A DNA stretch of 45,066 nt from Roseiflexus sp. GTDB taxonomy: Bacteria > Chloroflexota > Chloroflexia > Chloroflexales > Roseiflexaceae. The stretch lies in contig JANXAL010000064.1 of NCBI GenBank assembly GCA_025062325.1, forward strand, positions 1 to 45,066. Direction: 5' to 3'. Every line of letters begins with the position of its first letter. Positions within the stretch are counted from its first letter, which is position 1. This document shows, one piece after another, positions 15,649 to 24,237 of this stretch. The position numbers were made by a program, and so were the translations under genes. The notes below the pieces were generated by a model. It saw nothing but the letters and a program-made list of their open reading frames with translations. It was not told the origin of the DNA and searched no databases.

Positions 15649-15678
15649 TTGACCCTGGTAATGGCATACCCGTATAAT
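15649..15678 (+). promoter_or_regulatory. Strong promoter for the coiled-coil membrane protein
   Basis: TTGACC (15649-15654), 18 bases, TATAAT (15673-15678), 24 bases before ATG 15703. It is divergent from the minus-strand promoter, with the two -35 boxes about 42 bases apart. Confidence 0.75.
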
Positions 15679-15702
15679 GAGCGACAGGAAGGTAGAGGGA
15701 GT

Positions 15703-16353
15703 ATGTCTATGTCTGTGCTCTTGGTTGCGCTCGGCATTATGGTGTTGGCCCTGCTTGCGCTGTTGCTCTGGTTTGTGCCGCATCTCCTCCAGCAGCAATC
15801 GGCGCGGGTCGCTGGCGAAACCGCCCAACTGCGCGAGATGCTGCTCGATTTGCTCAACGAGCAGGAAGCAGTCGCGATGCGCCAGGCACAACTAGGCGCA
15901 TCGCTTTCGGCATTGCAGGGTCGGCTCGAAGCACTGACGCAGAATGGGGGCATCGCCCGGACATCACCGGATCTGCTGACCACGATTGAGCAACTGGAGT
16001 CGCGGTTGAGCGATCTTCAGAACCAGATTCAGTCCTGGCTCGATAGACGACAGCACGGGCTCCAGGTGCGCGACCGGCAGGATAATGAAGCCTGGGCGAA
16101 TCTAATGGGATTGCTGGCAGCGATCCAGGAGCGCCTGGGCGCACTCTCACGCGATCGGGCAAGTGCTATGGCTGCGCTGCAAGCCAGTCAGTTGCTTGAT
16201 GATCTTGAGCGCGAAGTGCAACATCTGCGCGCAATTTCGGAAGATATCGCCAAGCTGCAGAACCGCTTGCGACGGTCGTTGAACGAGCGTGAGCAGCATC
16301 TGCTGCTGGCGCGCACCCGTTTGAACGATACTATTACCATGCGCGGCGCGTAG
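15703..16353 (+). CDS. Membrane-anchored coiled-coil protein
   Basis: From ATG 15703 (AGGGAG upstream) the protein is 216 residues: one N-terminal helix (LLVALGIMVLALLALLLWFV), then almost continuous amphipathic helix rich in Gln, Glu, Arg and Leu with heptad-like spacing (LREMLLDLLNEQEAV, QLESRLSDLQNQIQSWL, LLDDLEREVQHLRAISEDIAKLQNRL). No catalytic motif is seen. Such proteins can act as envelope scaffolds or partners of division or secretion complexes, but no function can be assigned. Earlier in-frame ATGs at 15496 and 15661 lie upstream of the -10 and are excluded. Confidence 0.7.
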   Translation: MSMSVLLVALGIMVLALLALLLWFVPHLLQQQSARVAGETAQLREMLLDLLNEQEAVAMRQAQLGASLSALQGRLEALTQNGGIARTSPDLLTTIEQLESRLSDLQNQIQSWLDRRQHGLQVRDRQDNEAWANLMGLLAAIQERLGALSRDRASAMAALQASQLLDDLEREVQHLRAISEDIAKLQNRLRRSLNEREQHLLLARTRLNDTITMRGA

Positions 16354-16426
16354 CTGTGGTTCTGACGATATAGGATAGGACCAAATTCCTGATGATCAGC
16401 CGTTTAGCAGATGGTACGATATAGCT

Positions 16427-17278
16427 ATGAGCATGATCGTTATTGATAACCAGACGGTGCATTACGAGGTGTTCGGACGTGGCCAGCCGGTTCTCTTTTT
16501 GCATGGCTGGATGGGGAGTTGGCGCTACTGGTTTCCGACGATCAAGCAGGTTGCGGAGAGGTACCGGGCGTATTCGTTCGATTTCTGGGGCTTCGGTGAG
16601 TCACGCCGCAAAAAAACGCCAGAGAGCATCCAGAATTATAGCTATCAGGTCATTCGCTTCCTCGATGCGCTGGGGATCGATAGGGTGTTGCTGGTAGGTC
16701 ATTCGATGGGGGGCATGGTAGCTCTCAAAACGGCGCTTGATTATCCCAGTCGCATTGCAAAAGTCGTCACTGTGGGAGCGCCGATTGCTGGCAGTTCGCT
16801 CTCATGGTTCCTCAAATTGACCTATTACCAGCCGATCGCCAATACGTTCGCGCACACGCCCTGGTTGCGTCGCTTCCTGTTCCGCCATTTTCTGGGAGAA
16901 ACGAACGATCCGGCAGTCCATGAAATCCTGGAGGATAGCCTGAAATCGTCTGCCATCACGTTGCAACGCTCTATCGCTTCGATGCTGCATACCGATCTGC
17001 GTCCGGAACTTGCACGGTTGACGGTTCCGGCATTGGTCGTCCACGGCGGACGTGATGAAATCGTCAACCCCAACCAGGCGAACCTGTTCCAGCACGTACC
17101 ACTGGCTCAGGTCGTCGTGATGCCGAAGAGCCGTCACTTCCCGTTTCTCGATGAGCCAGAACAGTTCAATTCGCTATTACTCGGTTTTCTCGCGCATGAT
17201 TTCGTCGCGCACTCCCATTCCCCAAACCGTGATGCGTCCCTTGCTTCTGCCGTGAATGCGAGGCCGCTGAGACCGTAG
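16427..17278 (+). CDS. Alpha/beta-hydrolase
   Basis: The 283-residue protein has a complete alpha/beta-hydrolase triad: oxyanion region LFLHGWMGSWRYW, nucleophile elbow VGHSMGGMVAL (Ser near residue 94), acid in VVHGGRDEIV, and His in KSRHFPFLDEPEQF. FDFWGFGESRR precedes the cap domain. The substrate (ester, epoxide, haloalkane or acyl-thioester) cannot be read from sequence. There is no signal peptide. TACGAT at 16415-16420 lies 6 bases before ATG 16427 and there is no Shine-Dalgarno, so translation may be leaderless. No cotranscribed partner is evident. Confidence 0.85.
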   Translation: MSMIVIDNQTVHYEVFGRGQPVLFLHGWMGSWRYWFPTIKQVAERYRAYSFDFWGFGESRRKKTPESIQNYSYQVIRFLDALGIDRVLLVGHSMGGMVALKTALDYPSRIAKVVTVGAPIAGSSLSWFLKLTYYQPIANTFAHTPWLRRFLFRHFLGETNDPAVHEILEDSLKSSAITLQRSIASMLHTDLRPELARLTVPALVVHGGRDEIVNPNQANLFQHVPLAQVVVMPKSRHFPFLDEPEQFNSLLLGFLAHDFVAHSHSPNRDASLASAVNARPLRP

Positions 17279-17454
17279 GAGATTGAACGATCCGAGTCCA
17301 TTGCGACATATACACACCTTCCCCATTGATATCGCCAGCCGTGCCGCTGTATCTCGGCGGCCCATGCGCTGTCAGGCAGGGGCGCGCCGCTTCCGATCAA
17401 CGCATCACTGCCGCCTCAATGACCGCTATCTTCACGATAGTTCTGCAATCGTGC

Positions 17455-17460
17455 TATAAT
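17455..17460 (+). promoter_or_regulatory. TATAAT -10 of the FmdB-nucleotidyltransferase unit
   Basis: Consensus -10 with a weak TTCACG -35 (17431-17436) at 18 bases; the leader to ATG 17497 is about 30 bases. Confidence 0.45.
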
Positions 17461-17496
17461 CAATGCGTGTGATTTCCGCTTGAAGTGACAGGTCCT

Positions 17497-17721
17497 ATGC
17501 CGCTCTACGAGTATCAATGCGGCGAATGCGCGCATACATTCGATGCGCTGCGACCACTCCATCGCATCGACGAGCCGGTCAACTGTCCGGCGTGCGGCAG
17601 TCGTCAGGTGCGACGCAAAATGCCCGTTATCGCACTTAGGATGGATCCCACATCAACCCGTTCAGGCAGTGCATGTTGCAGCGGGAGGTGCAGTTGCGCC
17701 TCACATGGTCGCCAGGGTTGA
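17497..17721 (+). CDS. FmdB/CxxC_CxxC_SSSS-type zinc-ribbon protein
   Basis: A 74-residue protein beginning with the family hallmark MPLYEYQCGECAHTFDAL, then CPACGSRQVRRKMPVIAL, so C8/C11 and C29/C32 form one zinc ribbon. The tail CCSGRCSCASHG carries more cysteines as in many FmdB proteins. Members are named after a regulatory protein of amide utilisation, but the general role is unknown. ATG 17497 is chosen because MPLYEY is the conserved start. The nucleotidyltransferase gene begins 27 bases later, suggesting one transcript. Confidence 0.85.
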   Translation: MPLYEYQCGECAHTFDALRPLHRIDEPVNCPACGSRQVRRKMPVIALRMDPTSTRSGSACCSGRCSCASHGRQG

Positions 17722-17748
17722 GGTGGAAGCATCAGGAACAGGACGTCT

Positions 17749-18765
17749 ATGAAAGTCATTATCCCTACCGCCGGGCTTGGGACGCGCCTGCGTCCACATA
17801 CGTACAGTAAGCCCAAGCCACTGGTGTCGGTCGCTGGAAAGCCGGTTCTGGGTCATATTCTCGATACGCTGACCCGATTTCAGATCGATGAGATGATCTT
17901 TATCACCGGCTATCTGGGGAATCAGATCGCCGAGTATGTCACATCGAACTACAAAATCCCGGCGCGATTCATCGAACAAACCGAGCTGAAAGGTCAGGCG
18001 CACGCCGTTTACCTGGCGCGTGAATATGTCAATGGTCCTACGCTTATTTTGTTCGTTGATACGATTTTTGAGGCGGATCTGAGTCGTCTGACCGAGCAGG
18101 ATATCGATGGCGCCATCTTCTGTAAGGAAGTGGATGACCCGCGGCGATTTGGCGTGGCGTTCACCAAAGATGGATTTATTACCAGGCTCGTGGAAAAGCC
18201 GACGACCGATGAGTCGAAGCTGGCGATGATCGGTCTGTACTACATCCGCGATATTCAGTGGTTGATGCGCGCCATTGAAGTGCTCATGCTGCGCAATATT
18301 CAGACGAAAGGCGAGTACTTCCTGACCGATGCCCTGCAGTTGATGGTCGAGAATGGCGCGCGTTTCACGGCGCCGACGGTCGAGGTCTGGGAAGACTGCG
18401 GGAAGCCGGAGACGGTGTTGCGGACGAATCGTTACCTGCTCGATCACGGGCGCGATCATGTCGATCCCAAGAGGCTGGACGGCTCGATCGTCATTCCACC
18501 GGTCTACATTGATGACACAGCGCAGGTGATCAATTCGATCATCGGTCCGTATGTGTCGATTGCCGCAGGCGCCGTTGTCAAGGACTCGATCATTCGCGAC
18601 TCCATCATTAATCGCGATGCGCAGATCGTTTCCGCCACGCTCCAATCGAGTCTGATTGGCGATCATGCCGTTGTTTTGGGCGATTTTCGTGAGCTCAATG
18701 TTGGCGATTCTTCTGAAATTCGGTACGGGCGTCCCGCTCTTTCTTTGACGAATAAAGAGAGCTGA
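17749..18765 (+). CDS. Sugar-1-phosphate nucleotidyltransferase
   Basis: The 338-residue protein opens with the nucleotide-binding motif IPTAGLGTRLRPHTYSKPKPL and has FVDTIFEADL (metal-binding Asp), EVDDPRRFGVA and LVEKPTTDESK, all typical of glucose-1-phosphate thymidylyl/uridylyltransferases. The C-terminal 80 residues (IVIPPVYIDDTAQVINSIIG onward) have hexapeptide-like repeats that would form a left-handed beta-helix cap. It activates a sugar phosphate to an NDP-sugar for cell-surface glycans. Exact sugar and nucleotide are not readable. It probably forms an operon with the FmdB gene. Confidence 0.87.
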   Translation: MKVIIPTAGLGTRLRPHTYSKPKPLVSVAGKPVLGHILDTLTRFQIDEMIFITGYLGNQIAEYVTSNYKIPARFIEQTELKGQAHAVYLAREYVNGPTLILFVDTIFEADLSRLTEQDIDGAIFCKEVDDPRRFGVAFTKDGFITRLVEKPTTDESKLAMIGLYYIRDIQWLMRAIEVLMLRNIQTKGEYFLTDALQLMVENGARFTAPTVEVWEDCGKPETVLRTNRYLLDHGRDHVDPKRLDGSIVIPPVYIDDTAQVINSIIGPYVSIAAGAVVKDSIIRDSIINRDAQIVSATLQSSLIGDHAVVLGDFRELNVGDSSEIRYGRPALSLTNKES

Positions 18766-18976
18766 AGGCGTTGCCGCACTTTTGGGAGAGTGGCCGCAGC
18801 ACTTATCAACGGCGACTCTTCTCGGCTCAAGGCGACAGGGGAGTAGCGCTCATTTCGCTCGTTGTTCAATCACTTCACCTCGCTGCGCTTTCTCGAGCCG
18901 TTGCACGAAGCAGCCCATACTCTCGGCAGTGCAGCAGGTGATCTGGCGGTTGCGGATGCGTCTGATTAGCAGATGC

Positions 18977-20080
18977 TCACGTCTCTAGCGACCGATCACG
19001 GCGAGCAGCGTCCGTGAGCGCGGGCAGAGGAGCGTCTCCGGCATGATTAGATGAGGCTTTCTTACGGGCAGGACGGCGTCGCGGCAGAGCGGCGCCGTCG
19101 CTATTGATGACTCGCTCAATGGTGGCATCTTCGAGTGCAATTGCTGCGGCATACTCGTCGATCTGCACGCTGCGTCGCTGCCGGAGCGCAAGGATGGCAA
19201 CGCTCCGAATATCGTCGATGGTGGCGGTCGCGCGAAAATCAGCGGCAGCGCGGGCGCGCGCCGCTTCAAATAGCGCAATTTCTGCGCGGTGCGACGGAAT
19301 GGCGAGGCGTTGGATGCAGTCGATGGCAAACTGTTCAGCGGCAGGTTCAATCGTCACCTGGGGCAGAATCTCGCGTGCAGCAGCGATTTCCTGTTTGAGT
19401 CTGGCGGTTTCGTCGGCGTATTCAGCACGGAATGCTTCGGGATTCTCGCGGAAGCGGCGCGCGCGACGGTATATTTCCAGTCGCTGCTCGCGATCCATCA
19501 GTGGCGCCACCCACACCCGCAATCCGAAACGATCGAGGATCTGCGGGCGCAACGTCCCTTCCTGGGGATTCATCGACCCTATCAGTACAAATTGCGAGGG
19601 ATAGAGCCGCGTCATCGGTCCACGGCGCACAAAGGTGCGTCCCTGTGCTGCTGCGTCGAGGATAGCATCAACAATCTGCGCATCGAGCAGGTTGACCTCA
19701 TCGATGTAGAGCACGTTCCGATGCGCTCGCGCCAGGACCCCCTCTTCCAGCATAACCCGTTGCTGTTCAAGCGCCACGCGCTCGTTGATGCCGCCAACCA
19801 CGTCTTCCATGCGAGCGTTGAGCGGCAGTTCGATGATGCGCATTGGGCGACGACGCTTGATCACATTGCCGGTCTCATCGGTTTCCTCGATCTCGACTAA
19901 CGGCATGACGTCGAGCAACCCGCGGACGGCTGTCGTCTTCCCAACGCCATAAGGACCAATCAGAAGCACGCCGCCAACCTGCGGGTTGATCAGCGCCAGC
20001 ACGAGCGCTGTCTTCAACTCTGCCTGACCGACAATCGCCAGGAAGGGGTAGGGGAGCACCTCATCCATGCCCGCACTCAC
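18977..20080 (-). CDS. AAA+ ATPase related to magnesium chelatase subunit I (BchI/ChlI)
   Basis: At 367 residues this fits the BchI length. The N-terminus YPFLAIVGQAELKTALVLALINPQVGGVLL is characteristic. Walker A is GPYGVGKT (residues 42-49), Walker B is NVLYIDEVNLLD, and sensor/arginine-finger region reads SMNPQEGTLRPQILDRFGLRV. BchI drives Mg insertion into protoporphyrin IX with BchD and BchH in (bacterio)chlorophyll synthesis. Neither partner is here and the gene sits in a housekeeping operon. GPYGVGKT also differs from the GxRGTGKS form I recall for BchI. It may therefore be a BchI paralogue or an ATPase that works with a von Willebrand-domain partner. GTG 20080 overlaps the previous stop (GTGA); ATG 20068 is an alternative. 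Confidence 0.75.
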   Translation of the reverse strand: MSAGMDEVLPYPFLAIVGQAELKTALVLALINPQVGGVLLIGPYGVGKTTAVRGLLDVMPLVEIEETDETGNVIKRRRPMRIIELPLNARMEDVVGGINERVALEQQRVMLEEGVLARAHRNVLYIDEVNLLDAQIVDAILDAAAQGRTFVRRGPMTRLYPSQFVLIGSMNPQEGTLRPQILDRFGLRVWVAPLMDREQRLEIYRRARRFRENPEAFRAEYADETARLKQEIAAAREILPQVTIEPAAEQFAIDCIQRLAIPSHRAEIALFEAARARAAADFRATATIDDIRSVAILALRQRRSVQIDEYAAAIALEDATIERVINSDGAALPRRRPARKKASSNHAGDAPLPALTDAARRDRSLET

Positions 20081-20361
20081 AACAGTTCAATGTCGGCGGC
20101 CAGAATTTCAAGATCGGGCCGTTCTTCTTCGATCCAGCGTAGCACTGCCTGAATCTGCCCTTCAACATAATCGCCCGACCCGGACACGCATGCAATACCA
20201 ATGACCGCGCGTCCATAGTGGTCATGCGCATCGACTTCGGTGACCGAAACATTGAAGCGGTGGCGCATTTTGCCCAGCAATGATTTCACGATACTCCGTT
20301 TTTCCTTCAATGAGCGAATGCCGGGCAAGCGCAGGGTGACCATGCAGGCTGCAACAATCAT
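20077..20361 (-). CDS. DUF503 (YlxP-like) protein
   Basis: This 94-residue protein matches the DUF503 pattern: CMVTLRLPGIRSLKEKRSIVKSLLGKMRHRFNVSVTEVD, followed by GIACVSGSGDYVEGQIQAVLRWIE. YlxP-type genes often lie in the nusA-infB-rbfA translation operon of Firmicutes, and a role in ribosome maturation has been suggested. Here the gene lies between a Lon-N-domain gene (18 bases upstream) and the ChlI-like ATPase, whose GTG start overlaps its TGA. It is probably cytoplasmic. Confidence 0.87.
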   Translation of the reverse strand: MIVAACMVTLRLPGIRSLKEKRSIVKSLLGKMRHRFNVSVTEVDAHDHYGRAVIGIACVSGSGDYVEGQIQAVLRWIEEERPDLEILAADIELL

Positions 20362-20379
20362 TGCTCGGATGCAATCAGG

Positions 20380-21081
20380 CTAGTTCCACAACCAGGGCCA
20401 GACGTTGCTGCTGCGTCGATGACCGGTACGCGGAAGCATAGCGATCTCCATCTTGAGCATACTGGTCATTTCGCGCAGGCGAGTGGCAACGTCGCTCTCA
20501 AGCCAGCGCTGCTTCCGCTGGTTGTCCACATGTAAGCGATGCGCCAGCCAATAGGAGAGCTCGACAGTATCGACAGGCAGTGCCTCGTAGTCATACTCTC
20601 TCCCGGTGACGCGCGCCATCGTCTTCCAGTAGCGTTCATACGTCTGGCGCAGTTCGGTGATTACGGCGCTTGAAAGTGTTGACGTATCCTCCGACAGTTG
20701 TGTGACTGAAGCGACGAGATACGGTTGGTGCTGAATAATGGACTGCACGCGGAAGCGACGTTGTCCCAGGGCGATGAGGAGGTAGCGCCCGTCGTCAAAG
20801 CGCTGGCTTTCGGTGATGCGCGCGATTGTGCCAATCTCGAAAGGAACGACCGCTTCGCGCACAATCTCATCATCGTCCATATTCAGTTGGCGGCGCAAAC
20901 TGCGAATGAACGGGTCGTCGGGGCTGACTTCGCTGCCAGAGCGGAGCAGGACGACGCCGAACGGTTGGTGTTGCGCCAGACACTGGCCAATCATCAGGCG
21001 ATACCGTTCCTCAAAGATGTGAAGCGAGATCGGCGCGCCCGGAAACAACACAGTATGCAACGGAAATAACGGCAGTTTCAT
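20380..21081 (-). CDS. Lon N-terminal (substrate-binding) domain protein
   Basis: The 233-residue stand-alone LON/PUA-like domain starts MKLPLFPLHTVLFPGAPISLHIFEERYRLMIG and includes VRSGSEVS-like and GTIARITESQRFDDGRYLLIALGQRRFRV segments, as in the first 200 residues of Lon. No ATPase or Ser-Lys protease domain follows, so it is not Lon. Family members may bind peptides or substrates, but no activity is established. Its ATG lies 3 bases after the argJ stop, so translation is probably coupled within the five-gene operon. Confidence 0.88.
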   Translation of the reverse strand: MKLPLFPLHTVLFPGAPISLHIFEERYRLMIGQCLAQHQPFGVVLLRSGSEVSPDDPFIRSLRRQLNMDDDEIVREAVVPFEIGTIARITESQRFDDGRYLLIALGQRRFRVQSIIQHQPYLVASVTQLSEDTSTLSSAVITELRQTYERYWKTMARVTGREYDYEALPVDTVELSYWLAHRLHVDNQRKQRWLESDVATRLREMTSMLKMEIAMLPRTGHRRSSNVWPWLWN

Positions 21082-21084
21082 GGG

Positions 21085-22278
21085 TTATGGCTCCGCGCCG
21101 GTCGTACACGTCCACACAGTCGCAGCGCCAGCGCCTATGTGCAAATCGACGAACAACTCAACCTCTGGTCCAGACAACGCCTGAACCAGTGCCGCCTGGT
21201 CGAAGCGTTGCGATACGCCATTCTCCATCACTGTCACAGCGCCAACTCGCAGTTCGAGCAAATCGGGGCGCAGGTCCACCCCGCTGGCGCCGACAGCGAC
21301 AAGCATTCCCCCCCACTCCGGCAAATTGCGCGCGCACATGCGGCGCACCGCCGTTGATCGCGCAACAGCGCGCGCCACTTGAGAGGCAGCGGCATCGGTA
21401 GATGCGCCGCGCACGGTGATCAGGATATGCTTCCCACCCGATGCTGCATCGCGCAACACCTGTTGCGCCAGGTCGTGACACAACGCATCAAGCGCCTGTT
21501 GCCACACGCCAAGTTCGCGCGAGCCGTCGACAATCGGCGGGCCGCCAGCAGCGCCGTTTGCCAGTATCAGCACAGCATCGTTTGGACTCATGTCACCATC
21601 GATGTACAATCGCCCAAACGAGCGACTCACGCTTCGGTCAAGTGCACGCATCAGCAACCGCGACTCAATCGGCGCATCGGTGGTGATCACGCAGAGTAGC
21701 GTGGCAAGGTGCGGGCTGACCATACGCCCTCCTTTTGCCATACCCGCCAGCGTGACCGTGCGTCCCTCGCGCAGCGACACGCGGAATGCACGCTCTTTTG
21801 GGCGCGTATCGCTTGTCAGAATGGCAAGCGCTGCACGGCGTCCGCCATTGCTGTCGAGTTCGGAGGCTGCGCGCCGGATCCCTTCCCGCATCCGGTCAAG
21901 CGGCGGTGCAACGCCAATCTGCCCTGTCGAAAGCATCAGTACGCTGTCGCGCGGTATTTCAAGTTCGTCAGCAGCGATCTTGGCACACTCCACAACCGTC
22001 GCGAGTCCGGGCTGGCCTGTGCCGGCATTGGCGTGCCCAGCATTGATAACGACAGCGCGAATGGCATCGCGGTTGCGCGCCAGGATCGCCTGGTTGAAGA
22101 AGATCGGCGCAGCAACGATGAGATTCTTTGTGAACAGCGCCCCGACGCGACAGGGCAACTGCGAATACACAATTGCCAGATCGCGCGCCCGAATGTCCTT
22201 CAGCCCGCAGGAGACGCCGGTGGCGCGGAACCCTGCCGGGCTTGAAACATGGCCATCATCAATAATATTGTAACTCAT
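21085..22278 (-). CDS. argJ: Glutamate N-acetyltransferase / amino-acid acetyltransferase (ArgJ)
   Basis: ArgJ moves the acetyl group from N-acetylornithine to glutamate, recycling acetyl in arginine synthesis; some also use acetyl-CoA. The 397 residues include the oxyanion Thr-Gly of MLSTGQIGV, and the self-cleavage site AKGGRMVSPHLATLL with Thr193 as the predicted nucleophile that becomes the N-terminus of the beta chain. GDMSPNDAVLILANGAAG and the C-terminal half are also typical. It starts 6 bases after the RlmI-like gene. No other arg genes are in view. Confidence 0.93.
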   Translation of the reverse strand: MSYNIIDDGHVSSPAGFRATGVSCGLKDIRARDLAIVYSQLPCRVGALFTKNLIVAAPIFFNQAILARNRDAIRAVVINAGHANAGTGQPGLATVVECAKIAADELEIPRDSVLMLSTGQIGVAPPLDRMREGIRRAASELDSNGGRRAALAILTSDTRPKERAFRVSLREGRTVTLAGMAKGGRMVSPHLATLLCVITTDAPIESRLLMRALDRSVSRSFGRLYIDGDMSPNDAVLILANGAAGGPPIVDGSRELGVWQQALDALCHDLAQQVLRDAASGGKHILITVRGASTDAAASQVARAVARSTAVRRMCARNLPEWGGMLVAVGASGVDLRPDLLELRVGAVTVMENGVSQRFDQAALVQALSGPEVELFVDLHIGAGAATVWTCTTGAEP

Positions 22279-22284
22279 AGCGAT

Positions 22285-23475
22285 CTACCAGACACGACAG
22301 ATCAGACCTTTCAGATACTCTCCTTCGGGAAACGTCAGCAGCACCGGATGATCAGGACTTTGCGTCAGACGCTCGATGATCTGGACATCACGGCGTGCAT
22401 CGAGCGCCGCACCAAAGACGACCTTCTGAAACAGATCGCTCGACACCAGACCAGAGCAGGAGAACGTCGCTAGAACACCGCCGGGGCGCAGTAGCTGCAT
22501 CGCCAGCAGGTTGATATCTTTGTATCCGCGGGTTGCTCGCTCGATCTGCGCCTGCGTGTGGGCAAATTTGGGCGGATCGAGCACAATGACGTCGAAACGA
22601 CGGTGTTCATCACGGTAACGCCGTAGCAGTTGGAACACATCCGCAGCGACCGTCTCAACCGGGATGGTGACAGCGTTAAGGGCTAACCCGTCACGTAGCA
22701 TGTTCAGCGCTGCCTCGCTGGTATCGACAGCGATGGCATGGCTGGCGCCAGCGCGTGCTGCCGCGATAGTGAAACCGCCAGTGTAGCAGAAGCAGTCCAG
22801 AAGTTCCGCGCCTGCGCAGTGCACGGCGACGCGCAGCCGGTTGAACGCCTGGTCGAGATAGGCGCCGGTTTTCTGCCCGGTGCAGAGATCGACCGTGTGC
22901 CAGAGATCGCCGGGCAATCGCACTCGCACACGCTCTGGCGGCATTTCGCCCCAGAGGATGCCTGATGCGGGCGGAAGACCTTCCTTATCGCGCACATCAG
23001 CATCGCTGCGCTCATAGATGCCGCGCGGTGCAAGCGTCTCCACTAGTATCCGGGTGATCGCCGCGCTACGCAGCGCCATTGCCTGGGTCAGCAGTTGCAC
23101 TACCAGAAACCCGGCATAGTAATCGACGATCAGACCGGGAATGCCATCGGACTCGGCATAGACCAGGCGACACGCGCCATCCTCGGTGAGCATGCCAAGT
23201 CGGCGTCGACCGTGAATGGCGCGCTCGATGCGGCGTCGGATCAGGGCGTCATCAACTGGCTCATGCGGGTTCCACGTGAACAGGCGGACACGGATCTGCG
23301 ATCCATCGCTCCAGCAACCGCGCGCCAGCCACTCGCCGCTGGCGGACTGCACATCGACCACATCGCCGCGCTCAGGGAATGGTCCCTGAATGCGCGCAAT
23401 CGCTCCAGAAAACACCCATGGGTGACGTTGGACCACAGGTCGTTCTTTGCCGGGCTGCAATGTGACGGTTGCCAT
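22285..23475 (-). CDS. RlmI-like 23S rRNA cytosine-5 methyltransferase, copy 2
   Basis: The 396 residues comprise a PUA domain with LQPGKERPVVQRHPWVFSGAI, a middle domain, and a Rossmann methyltransferase with LLDCFCYTGGFTIAAARAGA (motif I) and VIVLDPPKFAHTQAQ (motif IV). This copy keeps DPPKF and the family N-terminus, so it is the better candidate for the RlmI function (m5C1962 of 23S rRNA). Copy 1 at 8774 has DPPAF. It is the first gene of the operon with argJ, the Lon-N-domain protein, the DUF503 protein and the ChlI-like ATPase. Confidence 0.88.
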   Translation of the reverse strand: MATVTLQPGKERPVVQRHPWVFSGAIARIQGPFPERGDVVDVQSASGEWLARGCWSDGSQIRVRLFTWNPHEPVDDALIRRRIERAIHGRRRLGMLTEDGACRLVYAESDGIPGLIVDYYAGFLVVQLLTQAMALRSAAITRILVETLAPRGIYERSDADVRDKEGLPPASGILWGEMPPERVRVRLPGDLWHTVDLCTGQKTGAYLDQAFNRLRVAVHCAGAELLDCFCYTGGFTIAAARAGASHAIAVDTSEAALNMLRDGLALNAVTIPVETVAADVFQLLRRYRDEHRRFDVIVLDPPKFAHTQAQIERATRGYKDINLLAMQLLRPGGVLATFSCSGLVSSDLFQKVVFGAALDARRDVQIIERLTQSPDHPVLLTFPEGEYLKGLICRVW

Positions 23476-23553
23476 CTGTATGACGCACTGTCATAGATAT
23501 CGGCCTACTGTAACACGCTTATGCGGGATGGTCAAGGTAGTCGCAGGGCTGCT

Positions 23554-24237
23554 TCACCGTAAGATGGAGAACCGCTCATAGTCCGTACAGAGCAGGTAGA
23601 GCGGCGGCTCGTCCTCATCGATGGCCGGGAACCGCCCAATCGGGTGAAGAAAGCGGTTATCAGAGGCATCGTCATTGAGCGACGAAACCTCGCCAACCAG
23701 GACGCGCCCTGTGTCTCCCCAGAAGGCATGGTACAGCCGGGGCGGGAGGGTAATACTCTCGCCAGGTTGAAGCCTTACGATGCTGCCTGCAGCGACGGTG
23801 CGACGAATGCCGTCGATAGAAACGGTGATCGCCTGCGACTCATCGAGCCGTTCGTCGGATGTGGACGCATACAACTGAACGGTGAGCGCGCCGCCGCCGC
23901 GGTTGATGATGTCTTCGGTTTTTCGCCAGTGGAAATGAAGCGGAGTGACCTGTCCCTCTTCAACAACCAGGATCTTTTCCGCATACGGTTTTCTGGCAGG
24001 ATCGCGGGGATTGCCGTTGCGCAGCGTGAACAGCGTCAATCCCGTGTGCGCGAAATCGCCAGTTCCGAAGTCGGTGACATCCCAGCCGAGGCGGTTATCG
24101 ACGATTTCGGCGCATTCGGCTCCGCGCGTGCGCCACTCTTCCAGCGTCCAGTACGCGAACGGCGGCAAATGGAAGCCGCGTTCGCGGATGAACGCACTGG
24201 CAGCGCGCAGGATAGCATTAATGGTTGAACGGTTCAT
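23554..24237 (-). CDS. D-lyxose ketol-isomerase-like cupin
   Basis: At 227 residues the protein matches the YdaE/D-lyxose isomerase family. Metal ligands are visible in PLHFHWRKTEDIINRGGG (His-x-His and Glu) and LPPRLYHAFWGDTG (His); LGWDVTDFGTGDF is another family segment. These Mn-dependent cupins interconvert D-lyxose and D-xylulose or D-mannose and D-fructose. ATG 24237 lies inside the end of the SUMF1 gene (20-base overlap), so the two are translationally linked. The actual sugar is unknown. Confidence 0.82.
   Translation of the reverse strand: MNRSTINAILRAASAFIRERGFHLPPFAYWTLEEWRTRGAECAEIVDNRLGWDVTDFGTGDFAHTGLTLFTLRNGNPRDPARKPYAEKILVVEEGQVTPLHFHWRKTEDIINRGGGALTVQLYASTSDERLDESQAITVSIDGIRRTVAAGSIVRLQPGESITLPPRLYHAFWGDTGRVLVGEVSSLNDDASDNRFLHPIGRFPAIDEDEPPLYLLCTDYERFSILR

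Noticed and set aside
17701-18666. 321-codon minus-strand frame opposite the nucleotidyltransferase
   Set aside because: The plus-strand protein has clear family motifs; the antisense frame has none and no ribosome site.
18863-18969. Short frame reading LFNHFTSLRFLEPLHEAA to a stop, perhaps a gene remnant
   Set aside because: Only about 35 codons, with a stop close upstream, no ribosome site and no recognised family.
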